A stretch of DNA of 45,934 nucleotides from JAUUSJ01 sp051880475 (GCA_051880475.1 JBJEOA010000040.1:1-45934); one strand, 5' to 3'; positions 1 through 8,303 are shown, counted from the stretch's first letter. Program-made: numbers and translations. Notes: generated by a model not told the origin, from the sequence alone.

Positions 1-1
1 A

Positions 2-778
2 AATGCAAAGCTTACCCTTCATCTTTTAGAAACAATGAAAGAATGTGAGACTTATGTTTCCTTTACAAATTTACAGTATAAGGGACTTAGCCCAAGAGAA
101 TGTTATACAAATAAGGCGTGGAATTCTCTTAGCAAAATGGAACAAAATAAGGTTTCTTATGAATCAGAGCGTTATTTAGAACCAGATACTGTATCCATTC
201 GTGTAAAATCAGGTGATGTGTCAAAAAGTCTCTTAATTTCCACACAGCAAGATCTCTTCTACATTGACAAGAAAAATTATCTTGTAAATTTATGTTATGA
301 CGAAGATGCAAGAGATAAAATCACGCTAAGCTTTAGCACTCCTGGAATTTATACTTTTGACCATCTTAAAGTAGCTGCACAGCCTCTTAGTGTGCCGACA
401 GAAAATATTATATCTTTAAAACAAAATATTTTGACAAATATTTCTATAAGAACAAATAAATTAACTGGAACCATTTATTTACCTACTTCAAAAATTCTTT
501 GTCTCTCTATTCCTTATAGTTTAGGATGGAGCGCAAAGGTAGATAATAAACCTGCCAAGTTACTAAAAACAAATTGTATGTATATGGGACTTTTGCTTGA
601 CGCTGGCAGCCATGAAATCGAACTCACCTATGAGACACCAGGTTTAAAGGCTGGAATGATTCTCTCAAGAATTGGATTTTTATTCTTTATTGCCATTATC
701 TTATTTGGACAATTTCGAGAACAAATTTTAAGCCTTATAGCCCCAAAACACTCTCGAAAAAAAATTAAAAGGAGATAA
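2..778 (+). CDS. YfhO-family membrane protein, C-terminal part (cut by window edge)
   Basis: The reading frame is open from base 2, so this is the 3' end of a gene that starts before the window; the ATG at 35 is an internal methionine. The visible part is the soluble C-terminal domain plus one last membrane segment (about residues 207-225 counted from the ATG) and a basic tail. It aligns along its whole length with the C-terminal quarter of the next gene (shared stretches such as CETYV, NLCY, DARD, FSTPG and KILCLSIPYS), so the two are tandem paralogs. YfhO-type proteins are multi-pass proteins linked in Bacillus to glycosylation of lipoteichoic acid; the substrate here is unknown. Eight bases separate it from the downstream paralog. 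Confidence 0.8.
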   Translation, partial: NAKLTLHLLETMKECETYVSFTNLQYKGLSPRECYTNKAWNSLSKMEQNKVSYESERYLEPDTVSIRVKSGDVSKSLLISTQQDLFYIDKKNYLVNLCYDEDARDKITLSFSTPGIYTFDHLKVAAQPLSVPTENIISLKQNILTNISIRTNKLTGTIYLPTSKILCLSIPYSLGWSAKVDNKPAKLLKTNCMYMGLLLDAGSHEIELTYETPGLKAGMILSRIGFLFFIAIILFGQFREQILSLIAPKHSRKKIKRR

Positions 779-786
779 TTTTTTTA

Positions 787-3700
787 ATGAACAGAGATAA
801 TTTTTTTAAATATAATATACAAAAAAAACGAAAAAATCATAAAATGAAACATATTACAAAAAATAAAACTTCATCTGAGTCAACTCTCTTTGATGAAACC
901 AAAATTAAAGAAGCATTAACGTATACAAATTCTATTATTGATTCCTATCAAAAATCAAAATATAAAACGAAATTATATTATGCTGTGTATACTCTCCTTT
1001 TCATCCTTGTCTGTCTCATGGCATTTTCTTGGTTCTACCTAAATCATCGCTCCTTCATTTGGTCACCAGACGGTATATACCAACACTATAATGCCCTTGC
1101 CTATTACGGCGAGTATTTGCGAGACATAGTTGATACTTGGACTTCCACCGGAAAACTTACACTTCCTCTTTGGAATTTCAATCTTGGATATGGCTCAGAT
1201 ATTATCACAACCTTACATTACTATGTCATTGGAGACCCTCTTTGCCTGCTTTCTTTCTTTGTAAAAAGAGAGCAGACGGAAGTATTATACCATGCTTTAA
1301 TTTTACTTCGACTTTATTTATCTGGACTTACTTTTTCTATGTTCTGCCACAGAATGAAGTCCGATGATTTCTCCACACTTGTCGGCTCCTTGACCTATAC
1401 ATTTTGTCTTTTTTCTATGTATTACGGAATTAGACATCCATATTTTATTAACCCGCTTATTTATTTACCATTATTACTGATTGGAATTGAGAAAATTTTC
1501 CACAAAGAAAAGCCTTATCTCTTTATCTTTATGACTTTTCTTTCCACAGTAAGTAATTTTTACTTTTTTTATATGCTAAGCATCATTATCTTTATATATT
1601 CTGTTATCCGCTTTTTCCATATATATAAACAGAATATTATAAAAAATATGCTTCTCTTACTCGGAAAATTTATCGGTTTTTATTTTATCGGAGTAGCTAT
1701 GGCGTGTTTTATCTTTTTCCCGATTGTTATCGCCTTTCTCTCCTCTAGCAGAATCTTAACTGAAAATCATATTCCGCTTCTTTATAATTTAAATTATTAT
1801 GAGACTTTACTGTCAGGATTTTTTTCAGCTTCACCGCTTGCCTACTCAACTTTACTTGGATTTTTCGCTGTCGCCTTTTTGAGTATTATTCTTCTTTTCT
1901 CCCAGAGAAAAGAAAATCGACAGCTAATCGCTGGATTTTGCCTTTTAGTCTCCTTTTTACTGATTCCTTATGTAGGACATGTATTAAACGGATTTTCTTA
2001 TATTGGAAACCGCTGGGTGTTTGGATTAGTATTTTTAATTGCTTTTATTGTTGTAAAAATGATGCCAACTTTATTAGATATTAATATTCGCTTCTCTGCT
2101 ATTTTATTTTTATGTACAACGGCATATTTCTTTCTCTGTTTTATGATTACAAATAGCCGAAAGGAAACTATTATTGTCTCTTTGGCCCTCACTTTTATGC
2201 TCTTATTCTTGCTCGTCTTTAGCAAGATTTTAAGAAGAGAAAGGGGAATTCCGGGACAGAAGGTTTTATTTTTTACAAAAACGGGAGTTATTATTATTAC
2301 TGTCGTCGGTATTTTAAGTAATTCACTTTATCGATATTCTCCTGTGCAAAAAGGATATGTGTCTGAGTTTATAGAATCTGGCACAGCACTCAATTCTTTG
2401 ACAGAGCAGTCGACAAAGGTTTTAGATTCCATATCGGACACTGAATTTTATCGTTATGATGACCGCACAGAAAAGAATGACTTTTCTAATGCTGCTCTTT
2501 TAAGCGGGAAAAATAGTGTAGGATATTATTTCAGTTTAGAAAATGGAAATATCTCTAATTTCTTTATGGAAAACGGAAATGCCATTCGTACTTTTCAACG
2601 GTACTCAGGATTAGATAATCGAATGTTTTTAGAAGCACTTGCCTCTATAAAATACTGCATCGTAAAAAGAGGGGGAGAAAGCCAGCTTTCCTCTGGTTTT
2701 ACTAAGCTTATCTCTTCCTACACAAATGAAGATGGAACTATCTACGATTTATATTATAATACAAATACGCTCCCTCTCGGATATACGTACTCATCCTATA
2801 TTACGAAAGACCGTTTTCTCACATTAAACCTCGCGGAGCGTCAACAAGCTCTCATACAGGGTGTAGTATTAGATAAAGAGACATCTTCTGTCAAAGAATT
2901 TCCTCAAACTAGTCTTAAGTTTACTCATCTAAGCCTACCTTTTGAGGTTGAGACAGATGCGGGAAAGAAAAAAAATATCGAAGTACAAGACGGGAAAATC
3001 ATTGTCAGAAAAGAAGATTCTCAGATTACGCTCCAACTTAAGCAGACAATGGACCACTGTGAAACTTATGTTATATTCAAAAATCTAAAGTTTTCTGGAT
3101 ATTCTCCTCGTGAAATATACACGGACGATGAATGGGAAAAATTAGATACTTTAGAACAAAATAATATTTTAAGAGAATCAAAATTTTATGAAGACCCAAA
3201 CTATGCAAAAATACAGATAAAAAGCAATTCTGTTTCTAAAAACTTTACTATCTCCACAAAGAACGATTCTTATTACGTGGAGAGAGAAAATTGCCTTATT
3301 AATCTTTGCTATAGCCCAGATGCCAGAGACCAGATTACTCTTACTTTTAGCACACCTGGCGAATATACGTTTGACCAGCTTCAAGTAGTGGCCCAGCCCC
3401 TTAGTATTCCGACATATCATATCAATACGTTAAAACAAAATGTTTTAGAAAATGTATCCATTGGAACAAATACCGTAACTGGAACAATTTCTTTGGATAG
3501 ACCTAAGATTCTTTGTCTTTCTATCCCTTATAGCGACGGCTGGAGTGCCAAAGTAGACGGTGTAAAAACTAAAATTTTAAAGGCAAATACAATGTATATG
3601 TGTATTCCTCTCAAAGAGGGAGAGCACACCATTCAACTAGATTACCAAACGCCCGGACTTAGCTTTGGTGTCACCCTAACTAAAATAGGATTTTTTGTTC

Positions 3701-3897
3701 TATTTTGCAAGCTATTTTATGATTACGCCTTTCCATATTTTTGGCCAAAAATTTATCCTATTATAAAAGATAAATGGAAAAAATTGGAGGGAACTGATTT
3801 TGAGAAAAAAATAAAATTGTATTTAAAGAAATTAAGAAATATTTATAAAAAGATAAAGAAAAAAGCAAAAGAAAAATTAGCCAGCATGAAAAAATAA
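787..3897 (+). CDS. YfhO-family multi-pass membrane protein
   Basis: 1036 aa. A lysine-rich cytoplasmic N-terminus (about residues 1-60) is followed by roughly a dozen hydrophobic segments (about 65-520), then a large extracytoplasmic domain (about 540-960), one more membrane segment and a very basic lysine-rich tail. An SPDG motif and the following YQHY lie after the first membrane segment, the usual position in YfhO/GT-C-like proteins. Family knowledge: YfhO proteins act in glycosylation of cell-wall polymers such as lipoteichoic acid, probably with a lipid-linked sugar donor. It is the second of two tandem paralogs and ends the transcription unit, with a strong terminator 40 bases downstream. 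The first ATG follows the previous stop by only 8 bases; an alternative start at codon 20 is possible. Confidence 0.82.
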   Translation: MNRDNFFKYNIQKKRKNHKMKHITKNKTSSESTLFDETKIKEALTYTNSIIDSYQKSKYKTKLYYAVYTLLFILVCLMAFSWFYLNHRSFIWSPDGIYQHYNALAYYGEYLRDIVDTWTSTGKLTLPLWNFNLGYGSDIITTLHYYVIGDPLCLLSFFVKREQTEVLYHALILLRLYLSGLTFSMFCHRMKSDDFSTLVGSLTYTFCLFSMYYGIRHPYFINPLIYLPLLLIGIEKIFHKEKPYLFIFMTFLSTVSNFYFFYMLSIIIFIYSVIRFFHIYKQNIIKNMLLLLGKFIGFYFIGVAMACFIFFPIVIAFLSSSRILTENHIPLLYNLNYYETLLSGFFSASPLAYSTLLGFFAVAFLSIILLFSQRKENRQLIAGFCLLVSFLLIPYVGHVLNGFSYIGNRWVFGLVFLIAFIVVKMMPTLLDINIRFSAILFLCTTAYFFLCFMITNSRKETIIVSLALTFMLLFLLVFSKILRRERGIPGQKVLFFTKTGVIIITVVGILSNSLYRYSPVQKGYVSEFIESGTALNSLTEQSTKVLDSISDTEFYRYDDRTEKNDFSNAALLSGKNSVGYYFSLENGNISNFFMENGNAIRTFQRYSGLDNRMFLEALASIKYCIVKRGGESQLSSGFTKLISSYTNEDGTIYDLYYNTNTLPLGYTYSSYITKDRFLTLNLAERQQALIQGVVLDKETSSVKEFPQTSLKFTHLSLPFEVETDAGKKKNIEVQDGKIIVRKEDSQITLQLKQTMDHCETYVIFKNLKFSGYSPREIYTDDEWEKLDTLEQNNILRESKFYEDPNYAKIQIKSNSVSKNFTISTKNDSYYVERENCLINLCYSPDARDQITLTFSTPGEYTFDQLQVVAQPLSIPTYHINTLKQNVLENVSIGTNTVTGTISLDRPKILCLSIPYSDGWSAKVDGVKTKILKANTMYMCIPLKEGEHTIQLDYQTPGLSFGVTLTKIGFFVLFCKLFYDYAFPYFWPKIYPIIKDKWKKLEGTDFEKKIKLYLKKLRNIYKKIKKKAKEKLASMKK

Positions 3898-3935
3898 AAT
3901 TTATGCTCTACAAAAAATAAACAAGAGACAAACAA

Positions 3936-3985
3936 AAAAGCCAAGAGAAGTGAAAGAATCCATTTTTTCTCTTCTCTTGGCTTTT
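3936..3985 (+). terminator. Rho-independent terminator after the yfhO pair
   Basis: Perfect 15-bp inverted repeat (AAAAGCCAAGAGAAG and its complement at 3971-3985) with a 20-base loop. The right arm ends in a T run and the left arm starts in an A run, so it could work in both directions. Confidence 0.85.
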
Positions 3986-4056
3986 ATTCACTAGTTAGTT
4001 TGATCGTTATTTTAATAATTATCTAAAAAAAACTTTACTTTATCTTCAATTTTTGC

Positions 4057-4085
4057 TTGATTTTTTGTTAATTTCATAGTAGAAT
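4057..4085 (+). promoter_or_regulatory. Promoter of tRNA-Thr
   Basis: TTGATT (4057-4062), a 17-bp spacer, then TAGAAT (4080-4085). The -10 box ends 9 bases before the first base of the tRNA. Confidence 0.6.
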
Positions 4086-4094
4086 AAATTTGTT

Positions 4095-4167
4095 GCCGAT
4101 ATAGCACAGTCGGTAGTGCGACGCACTCGTAATGCGTAGGTCAGCGGTTCGATCCCGCTTATCGGCT
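4095..4167 (+). tRNA. tRNA-Thr (anticodon CGT)
   Basis: Complete 73-base cloverleaf. The acceptor stem GCCGATA pairs with TATCGGC. The D stem GCAC/GTGC encloses an AGTCGGTA loop. The anticodon stem ACGCA/TGCGT carries loop CTCGTAA, so the anticodon is CGT and reads the Thr codon ACG. The T arm is AGCGG-TTCGATC-CCGCT. CCA is not encoded. It marks the left boundary of the accessory array, and a palindromic repeat begins 5 bases after its end. Confidence 0.96.
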
Positions 4168-4171
4168 CTCT

Positions 4172-4201
4172 AGGACAGGGGACAGGCCTCTGTCCTTTTT
4201 T
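4172..4201 (+). repeat. Palindromic repeat copy 1, doubling as tRNA terminator
   Basis: Arms AGGACAG and CTGTCCT surround GGGACAGGCCT, followed by a T run (4196-4201). It is a diverged copy of the repeat family described at 5985, in the opposite orientation (called A). Directly after the tRNA and with its T run it should act as the tRNA terminator. Confidence 0.75.
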
Positions 4202-4579
4202 CTATCCTCTTTGATAAAGTATTTCTAACTCACTATCTACAAAACCAGTCGCCACAGCGTCATACTGAAGTAATTTTTTTGCTTTCGTTCCGTTGTCGAG
4301 ATATTTTAAAATAATTTCGTTCACACTCTCCCAGACTTCTTCCCAATCCGCATCCATTTCAAAATAAAATAAATCATCCCGAAAAGCTATAACCTCGTCA
4401 CATGCCCAGTCGTCATCTTCCTCATCAAACTCATCTGTTCCTATTAATTCAACAGCCCATCTGTTTTCTTCCTCCTCATATAAGTTAAAACAAATTGCCA
4501 CTGTCTCCTCTGGAAACTCCTGTGTCAAAATATCATCTAACCAACTAAAAAACTCAATATTCATTTCTTTCATCTCCAT
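4202..4579 (-). CDS. Small acidic immunity-like protein, copy 1
   Basis: 125 aa from the chosen start. The start at 4579 is preceded by AAAGAAAGG at good spacing; an upstream ATG at 4657 in the same frame would run inside the preceding gene and has no comparable site. The protein is strongly acidic, with a DEFDEEDDDWACDE stretch in the middle and many Trp and Glu residues. I do not recognise a named family. It is nearly identical to the protein at 8304-8684, including long stretches identical in DNA, so this is a recent duplication. Acidity, size, duplication and SMI1/DUF2750/Tdi1-type neighbours suggest an immunity protein of a polymorphic toxin system. No toxin is visible nearby. The function is inferred from context only. 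Confidence 0.7.
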   Translation of the reverse strand: MEMKEMNIEFFSWLDDILTQEFPEETVAICFNLYEEEENRWAVELIGTDEFDEEDDDWACDEVIAFRDDLFYFEMDADWEEVWESVNEIILKYLDNGTKAKKLLQYDAVATGFVDSELEILYQRG

Positions 4580-4594
4580 AATTTTCCTTTCTTT
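4214..4594 (-). repeat. Duplicated segment, copy 1 (matches 8319-8700)
   Basis: About 380 bases covering the whole small acidic gene and its ribosome site recur at 8319-8700 in the same orientation. About 100 bases near 4455-4560 are essentially identical between copies, while the 3' part carries scattered substitutions. This is typical of partial gene conversion or recent cassette duplication. Confidence 0.85.
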
Positions 4595-4598
4595 ATAA

Positions 4599-5114
4599 TC
4601 ATACTTTTTCCTGTTTATTCTTTTCTTGTTTATTCTTTTTCCTTCGTTTAAATGCATTTAAAAACATAAATATTGCGATAAGAATTGCTGCCCCCGATCC
4701 GATCATTAATTTTTTATTCCAATCCGCATATTCGTCAAAATCGCTAATCCATATACAGTCAGATGGATTTTCAGAACTATAAGACAGAATAAATGTAGAT
4801 CCTACCCTCTTTTTTGTTCCCGTCTGTCTTGTTATGTATTCAGTACCGTCTACCTCATATACTGCCTCCATCGTCCATTGACGACTCAACCCACCATATT
4901 TATAAGAACTTTTTCCTCTATGCGTCGTCTCGACACAGGAAAAAACGACCGCTTCCGCACGACTATCATAGCGTTCCTTCTCCGTTTCAACTCCCTTGAA
5001 ATAAGTCAAAGCAGTTATCACAAAGATTATCAACATTGGTAAAAACAATAAAAGAATACCTGCTAAAAGATATGAATAAATTGCATCAATCATTTTTTTC
5101 AATAATTTTAACAT
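4599..5114 (-). CDS. DUF3592-like two-TM membrane protein
   Basis: 171 aa. There is one membrane segment near residues 15-40 and a second near 137-157, ending in a lysine-rich tail with a KNKQEK repeat. Between them lies a predicted beta-rich domain with the pattern seen in DUF3592 proteins: a YEVDGTEY strand, a VGSTFILSYSSENPSDC segment and a preceding aromatic-rich strand. DUF3592 proteins have no assigned reaction. The start at 5114 has a moderately good upstream purine stretch. It lies 20 bases upstream of the small acidic gene and is probably co-transcribed with it. The family call rests on pattern resemblance, not on an alignment. Confidence 0.62.
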   Translation of the reverse strand: MLKLLKKMIDAIYSYLLAGILLLFLPMLIIFVITALTYFKGVETEKERYDSRAEAVVFSCVETTHRGKSSYKYGGLSRQWTMEAVYEVDGTEYITRQTGTKKRVGSTFILSYSSENPSDCIWISDFDEYADWNKKLMIGSGAAILIAIFMFLNAFKRRKKNKQEKNKQEKV

Positions 5115-5158
5115 TTTTATTCCCCCTCCCCTTCTTTATCTAGCTCTGACTACTCCTA

Positions 5159-5174
5159 AGACAAGGGACAGACA
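5159..5174 (+). repeat. Partial palindromic repeat copy 2
   Basis: AGACAAGGGACAGACA matches the left two thirds of the A orientation of the repeat family. The right arm is missing and replaced by an AT run. It lies just past the stop of the next minus-strand gene. Confidence 0.55.
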
Positions 5175-5185
5175 AATTTTTTCTT

Positions 5186-5809
5186 TTAATCGTTCCAGAA
5201 ACAATCAATAAAACCCTGAGACCACAGTTCTATAGGGAGAACCGTAGAGGACTTGCAACTTTCAGGAGCTGCAAGGATTGGAAGTAGACTCTGTTTAATC
5301 TTCTTTCCAGGCAGGTTTTTTCTTATTACAGTAAATGTCGTAAAATAAACTTCTTTTCCGTTTGTCAAACAGTCAGGCAAAGGCACATTAAAACATCTAG
5401 TCATCTCATCTGCAAGCCACGACACTAGTTCACGCAGTTCCTCTGGAGCATTCTGTGGATGATTTTTCAAAGAAAACAGCTTTTGGGCAATATCATACAA
5501 CTGTTCTTTATCTGTACCTAGAATCGGATCAGGACTATAAATCATGGCAGCAGGATAATTGAACGGTGGAAATCTTCTAAAAAGATTCTTATTAGCCTGA
5601 ACAATACAACCTATAAATACATTACCTTTTTCTATTAATGTTTTTTCCTCCCGATAGATTACATTGAGAGAATCCATGTCTTCCATGTCCACAAATTCCT
5701 CCTCTGTTTCAAAAACATTATCTTTTAACAGCATTTTAGGAGGATTTTGCTTGTACCTTTCACGCATCAATTTCAATTCGTTTACAAAAAAATCTTTGTT
5801 CATTTCCAT
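5186..5809 (-). CDS. Hypothetical protein in the immunity-like array
   Basis: 207 aa and no recognised domain. The N-terminal third is charged and helical, with a glutamate-rich segment around residues 30-55. The middle contains FRRFPPFNYPAAMIYSPD, and the C-terminal half is mixed alpha/beta with LVSWLADEM and ending in a DCFWND tail. There is no signal peptide or membrane segment, so it is probably cytoplasmic. The start at 5809 is preceded by GAAGG (about 9 bases upstream), and a second Met three codons in is also possible. Repeat copies lie on both sides (5159 and 5985), as for other members of the array. Position suggests an immunity or accessory role, but the sequence alone does not show it. 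Confidence 0.6.
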   Translation of the reverse strand: MEMNKDFFVNELKLMRERYKQNPPKMLLKDNVFETEEEFVDMEDMDSLNVIYREEKTLIEKGNVFIGCIVQANKNLFRRFPPFNYPAAMIYSPDPILGTDKEQLYDIAQKLFSLKNHPQNAPEELRELVSWLADEMTRCFNVPLPDCLTNGKEVYFTTFTVIRKNLPGKKIKQSLLPILAAPESCKSSTVLPIELWSQGFIDCFWND

Positions 5810-5977
5810 AACCTTCCTAGTATAATAATGATGTAGTCAATAAGACTGTTTGGTTAATAAGTTTCTATAAATCAGATAACAGAAGAAGGTGTCCTTCCTT
5901 CATTAGATGTTATCCTAAATAATTATCATGTCTGACGGTTCCTAATAGACACCAGATAAAACATAAGGTACTATCTC

Positions 5978-6394
5978 TTAAGATAGGACAAGTGTCTGTC
6001 CCCTGTCCTGATAAAGATACTGAATAAACTCCCCAAACGTTGCAGCAATAACTAAAACTTCTTCGTCATCCATCGGTATAAATGGAACCTGAATATATTC
6101 ACACTTTGAATTAATACCATAAGCAACCTCTCCTCCATCCGAGCCAATTAGAAGAATATTAGTCAAAAATTCTTCTACTGCATAATCTCTATTGAATTCG
6201 ACAATCTCATCCTGTGACCATAATATCAGATAATTGTCTTCTCCAATCATCCCAGAACCTCCGTTAAATTCCATTAAATATTGTTCATATTCCTTTATAT
6301 ACAATTCATACTTTTCTGGTAAATGAATGGCTGTGTCTATTTTATTGATTTCAAATTCTTCCATCATAGCTAATATTTCTTTTTTCATAACCAT
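5978..6394 (-). CDS. SMI1/KNR4 (SUKH) family protein
   Basis: 138 aa from the chosen start (ATG at 6394; a second ATG at 6388 also fits). A longer frame to 6481 would read through a repeat copy and is not credible. Typical SUKH features are an LPEKYELYIKEY helix, then FNGGSGMIGEDNYLILWSQDEI, a LLIGSDGGEVAYGI strand and a final FGEFIQYLY helix. SUKH proteins are a large group of immunity proteins against contact-dependent and secreted nuclease toxins, and also occur in other bacterial contexts. The last 11 residues (QDRGQTLVLS region) are encoded by the repeat at 5985-6009, which also lies close to the stop codon, so the original C-terminus has been replaced. The gene sits between two repeats in inverted orientation. 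Confidence 0.85.
   Translation of the reverse strand: MVMKKEILAMMEEFEINKIDTAIHLPEKYELYIKEYEQYLMEFNGGSGMIGEDNYLILWSQDEIVEFNRDYAVEEFLTNILLIGSDGGEVAYGINSKCEYIQVPFIPMDDEEVLVIAATFGEFIQYLYQDRGQTLVLS
5985..6009 (-). repeat. Palindromic repeat copy 3 (orientation B)
   Basis: The family consensus is 25 bp: left arm AGGACAG, centre GTGTCTGTCCC, right arm CTGTCCT. The left arm can pair with either the inner CTGTCC or the outer CTGTCCT, so two alternative hairpins are possible. This copy differs by one base in the left arm and lies inside the 3' end of the SMI1/KNR4 gene. Confidence 0.85.
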
Positions 6395-6422
6395 TTTTAT
6401 TTCAACTTTCTTAATAATCTGT

Positions 6423-6447
6423 AGGACAGGGGACAGACACCTGTCCT
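6423..6447 (+). repeat. Palindromic repeat copy 4 (orientation A)
   Basis: Exact reverse complement of the consensus seen at 12025. With the copy at 5985 it forms an inverted pair that brackets the SMI1/KNR4 gene. Confidence 0.88.
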
Positions 6448-6487
6448 GACCAAAAAATCTTTTTTCTTGAGAAGAACTCAATATTTT

Positions 6488-6988
6488 TTATTCTTCATCC
6501 TCATCTAATCCCATCTCTATACCACTGACAACAAAATGAGCTCCACCCGAACGCGTGAAAAATCTCCAGCATTCCTTCCCTATAGAATCGTCCACAAAAC
6601 ATGAAAAAATTAAATCATTTGAAAAATTAATCTTTAAATCCCCATTTTCATTTAAGCAGATGTCTTGCACATAGATTTCTTCATCTCTTGGAAAAAGTTT
6701 TTTTAATTTTTCATCGCAAGCATTATTACCTTGTATATCCCATTCAAATGTCTCCGACCATTCTATCGTGGAACACGGCTCATACATATCTCCTGACGCC
6801 ACTTTAATCTCTTGTGTCCTAAGATCTTTTATTCTCCATGGACATTGAAAATCTAAAACATATTTCCCTGCTTTTGATTGATTTCCCTGATGATTTTTAA
6901 TTAATATTTCTGTACCAAAATTAATCCAAAGAAGATTACATGATCTTCCTATAGACACTAACTTTTTATTTTTCAATTGTTCAACCAT
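6488..6988 (-). CDS. Immunity-like protein, short paralog of 9366-10232
   Basis: 166 aa, acidic, predicted cytoplasmic. The start at 6988 is supported by a GGGAGGGGGAGA ribosome site. It corresponds to the C-terminal 160 residues of the protein at 9366-10232, sharing LKNKKLVSIGR, LDFQCPWRI, DMYEPC, FSNDLIFSCFVDDS and HFVVSG. I do not recognise a named family. The beta-rich pattern, acidity and array context resemble immunity proteins, and that is the only basis for the name. A repeat copy lies about 40 bases beyond its stop. The paralog carries an extra N-terminal domain of about 130 residues that is absent here, and the start codon falls exactly at the domain boundary. Confidence 0.68.
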   Translation of the reverse strand: MVEQLKNKKLVSIGRSCNLLWINFGTEILIKNHQGNQSKAGKYVLDFQCPWRIKDLRTQEIKVASGDMYEPCSTIEWSETFEWDIQGNNACDEKLKKLFPRDEEIYVQDICLNENGDLKINFSNDLIFSCFVDDSIGKECWRFFTRSGGAHFVVSGIEMGLDEDEE

Positions 6989-7065
6989 TTGTCTCCCCCT
7001 CCCTTAAGAACAAATAAATTTATTTCTTCTTGAAGGCACAACCATTTAATTTACTTAGTGAACCA

Positions 7066-8199
7066 TCACTTATGGGACAGATGTCTGTCCCCTGTCCTGT
7101 ATAGAGTTACAATTCCTAAATCCGTATAAATGACTAGATTATTTTTCGAAAATGCAAAATTATAATTCTGTGCCATATAAGGATAGGAGACTTTAATAGT
7201 TTTTGATATCTTAAGATTTTTATATTCTCTAATCTCCAAAGGATTTTTTCTAAGCTCTTGCCGAACAGCCATTAATGAATTTCTTGAAATTACATCACAA
7301 GCGTCAAATATTGTAATGTTTTCTTTCACAGTAAAATCAAAAGGATTCAATACTTGGTTTCCAGTTTCTGTATCATACGTAATGCCATCTATATTGACAT
7401 AGCAATCATCTGGCGAAAAAAAAGAATGCCATCCTTGATTATCAATAAAATATTCTTTTTGAGTCACTAAGTCAATTAAATGATATCCTTCTTTTTCCAC
7501 TCTATATAATAATTTATTTCCTGTTTGTGAAAGTAGCGCAATATGATAATATATCGTGTGAACGATATCTGTTTTTTGACATACGACCTCTCTCCGCCAG
7601 ATATATTTCTTTTTTGTCATATCATATACAACTATTTCTTTTCCAGTGAACCACAAAATATGATTTCCTTTTAGGTCTAACATGGATTGAGGACTATCTT
7701 TCGTATCTGCGATTATCTCTAATTCATTTACAGTAGGTGAAAATCTTTCAATTTGATGTAGATTGTTTAAATATATTTTATCGTCTTTACCCCACACGAT
7801 TTTATAAGAGAGTCTATCAGCACCTAAGGAATATTTAGATAATAGCTTTCCATCTTCATTATAATGGCATAAGATTTCATCTTCAAAATCACCTACAATA
7901 TATAAAACAAAAAAATCATCCCTATCCTCTCTAGTGGCAATGGGCATAAATCCTGTATATGAATTTCTTCCTAAAGAAAATTGAGTGCGAATCTCCCCCC
8001 ACCTAGCGGCTGGATTCAAGTAAATAAATCCTTTGCGTAAATGTGATAATATCTTTTTCTTAAACTCTTTTTTCGCTTCTATTTCATCATTATATACTCT
8101 TTTCCATTTTCTATTATTAGAATATGTTTGTATAATATTTCTTTGGATTTCTATCCTCCATTTTTTCCCTGTTTGAGGATTCAAAAATTCATATTTCAT
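7066..8199 (-). CDS. WGR-like domain plus beta-propeller-like protein
   Basis: 377 aa. Residues 1-63 resemble a WGR domain: a first strand ending KKWRIEIQ, a short basic turn where WGR domains carry W-G-R, and a helix ending EIEAKKEFKKKILSHLRKGFIY, the usual WGR end. The rest is a series of beta repeats with a WD40/YVTN-like feel (for example KLLSKYSLGADRLSYKIVWG, KEIVVYDMTKKKYIWRREV, GITYDTETGNQVL), suggesting a propeller of six or seven blades. There is no signal peptide, so it is probably cytoplasmic. WGR domains occur with PARPs and in polymorphic-toxin neighbourhoods. The last 11 codons are read from the repeat at 7074-7098, so the natural C-terminus is altered. The domain call is from pattern only. 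Confidence 0.62.
   Translation of the reverse strand: MKYEFLNPQTGKKWRIEIQRNIIQTYSNNRKWKRVYNDEIEAKKEFKKKILSHLRKGFIYLNPAARWGEIRTQFSLGRNSYTGFMPIATREDRDDFFVLYIVGDFEDEILCHYNEDGKLLSKYSLGADRLSYKIVWGKDDKIYLNNLHQIERFSPTVNELEIIADTKDSPQSMLDLKGNHILWFTGKEIVVYDMTKKKYIWRREVVCQKTDIVHTIYYHIALLSQTGNKLLYRVEKEGYHLIDLVTQKEYFIDNQGWHSFFSPDDCYVNIDGITYDTETGNQVLNPFDFTVKENITIFDACDVISRNSLMAVRQELRKNPLEIREYKNLKISKTIKVSYPYMAQNYNFAFSKNNLVIYTDLGIVTLYRTGDRHLSHK
7074..7098 (-). repeat. Palindromic repeat copy 5 (orientation B)
   Basis: Arms GGGACAG and CTGTCCT with centre ATGTCTGTCCC, two bases off consensus. It supplies the last codons of the 377-aa gene, and its stop codon falls just past the repeat. A possible decayed copy lies at 8238-8254 on the other side of the same gene. 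Confidence 0.82.
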
Positions 8200-8303
8200 A
8201 TCTCAATTTTTCCTTTTCTCCATTCATGCGAATCAAAACAAGTGCCTCTGTCTCAATACATGTAATAATGATTACTGTCTTATAGGAAATTATAATAAAA
8301 TCA

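Noticed and set aside
6395..6481. N-terminal extension of the SMI1/KNR4 frame
   Set aside because: It is translated from the repeat at 6423-6447 and has no ribosome site; the start at 6394 fits the family.
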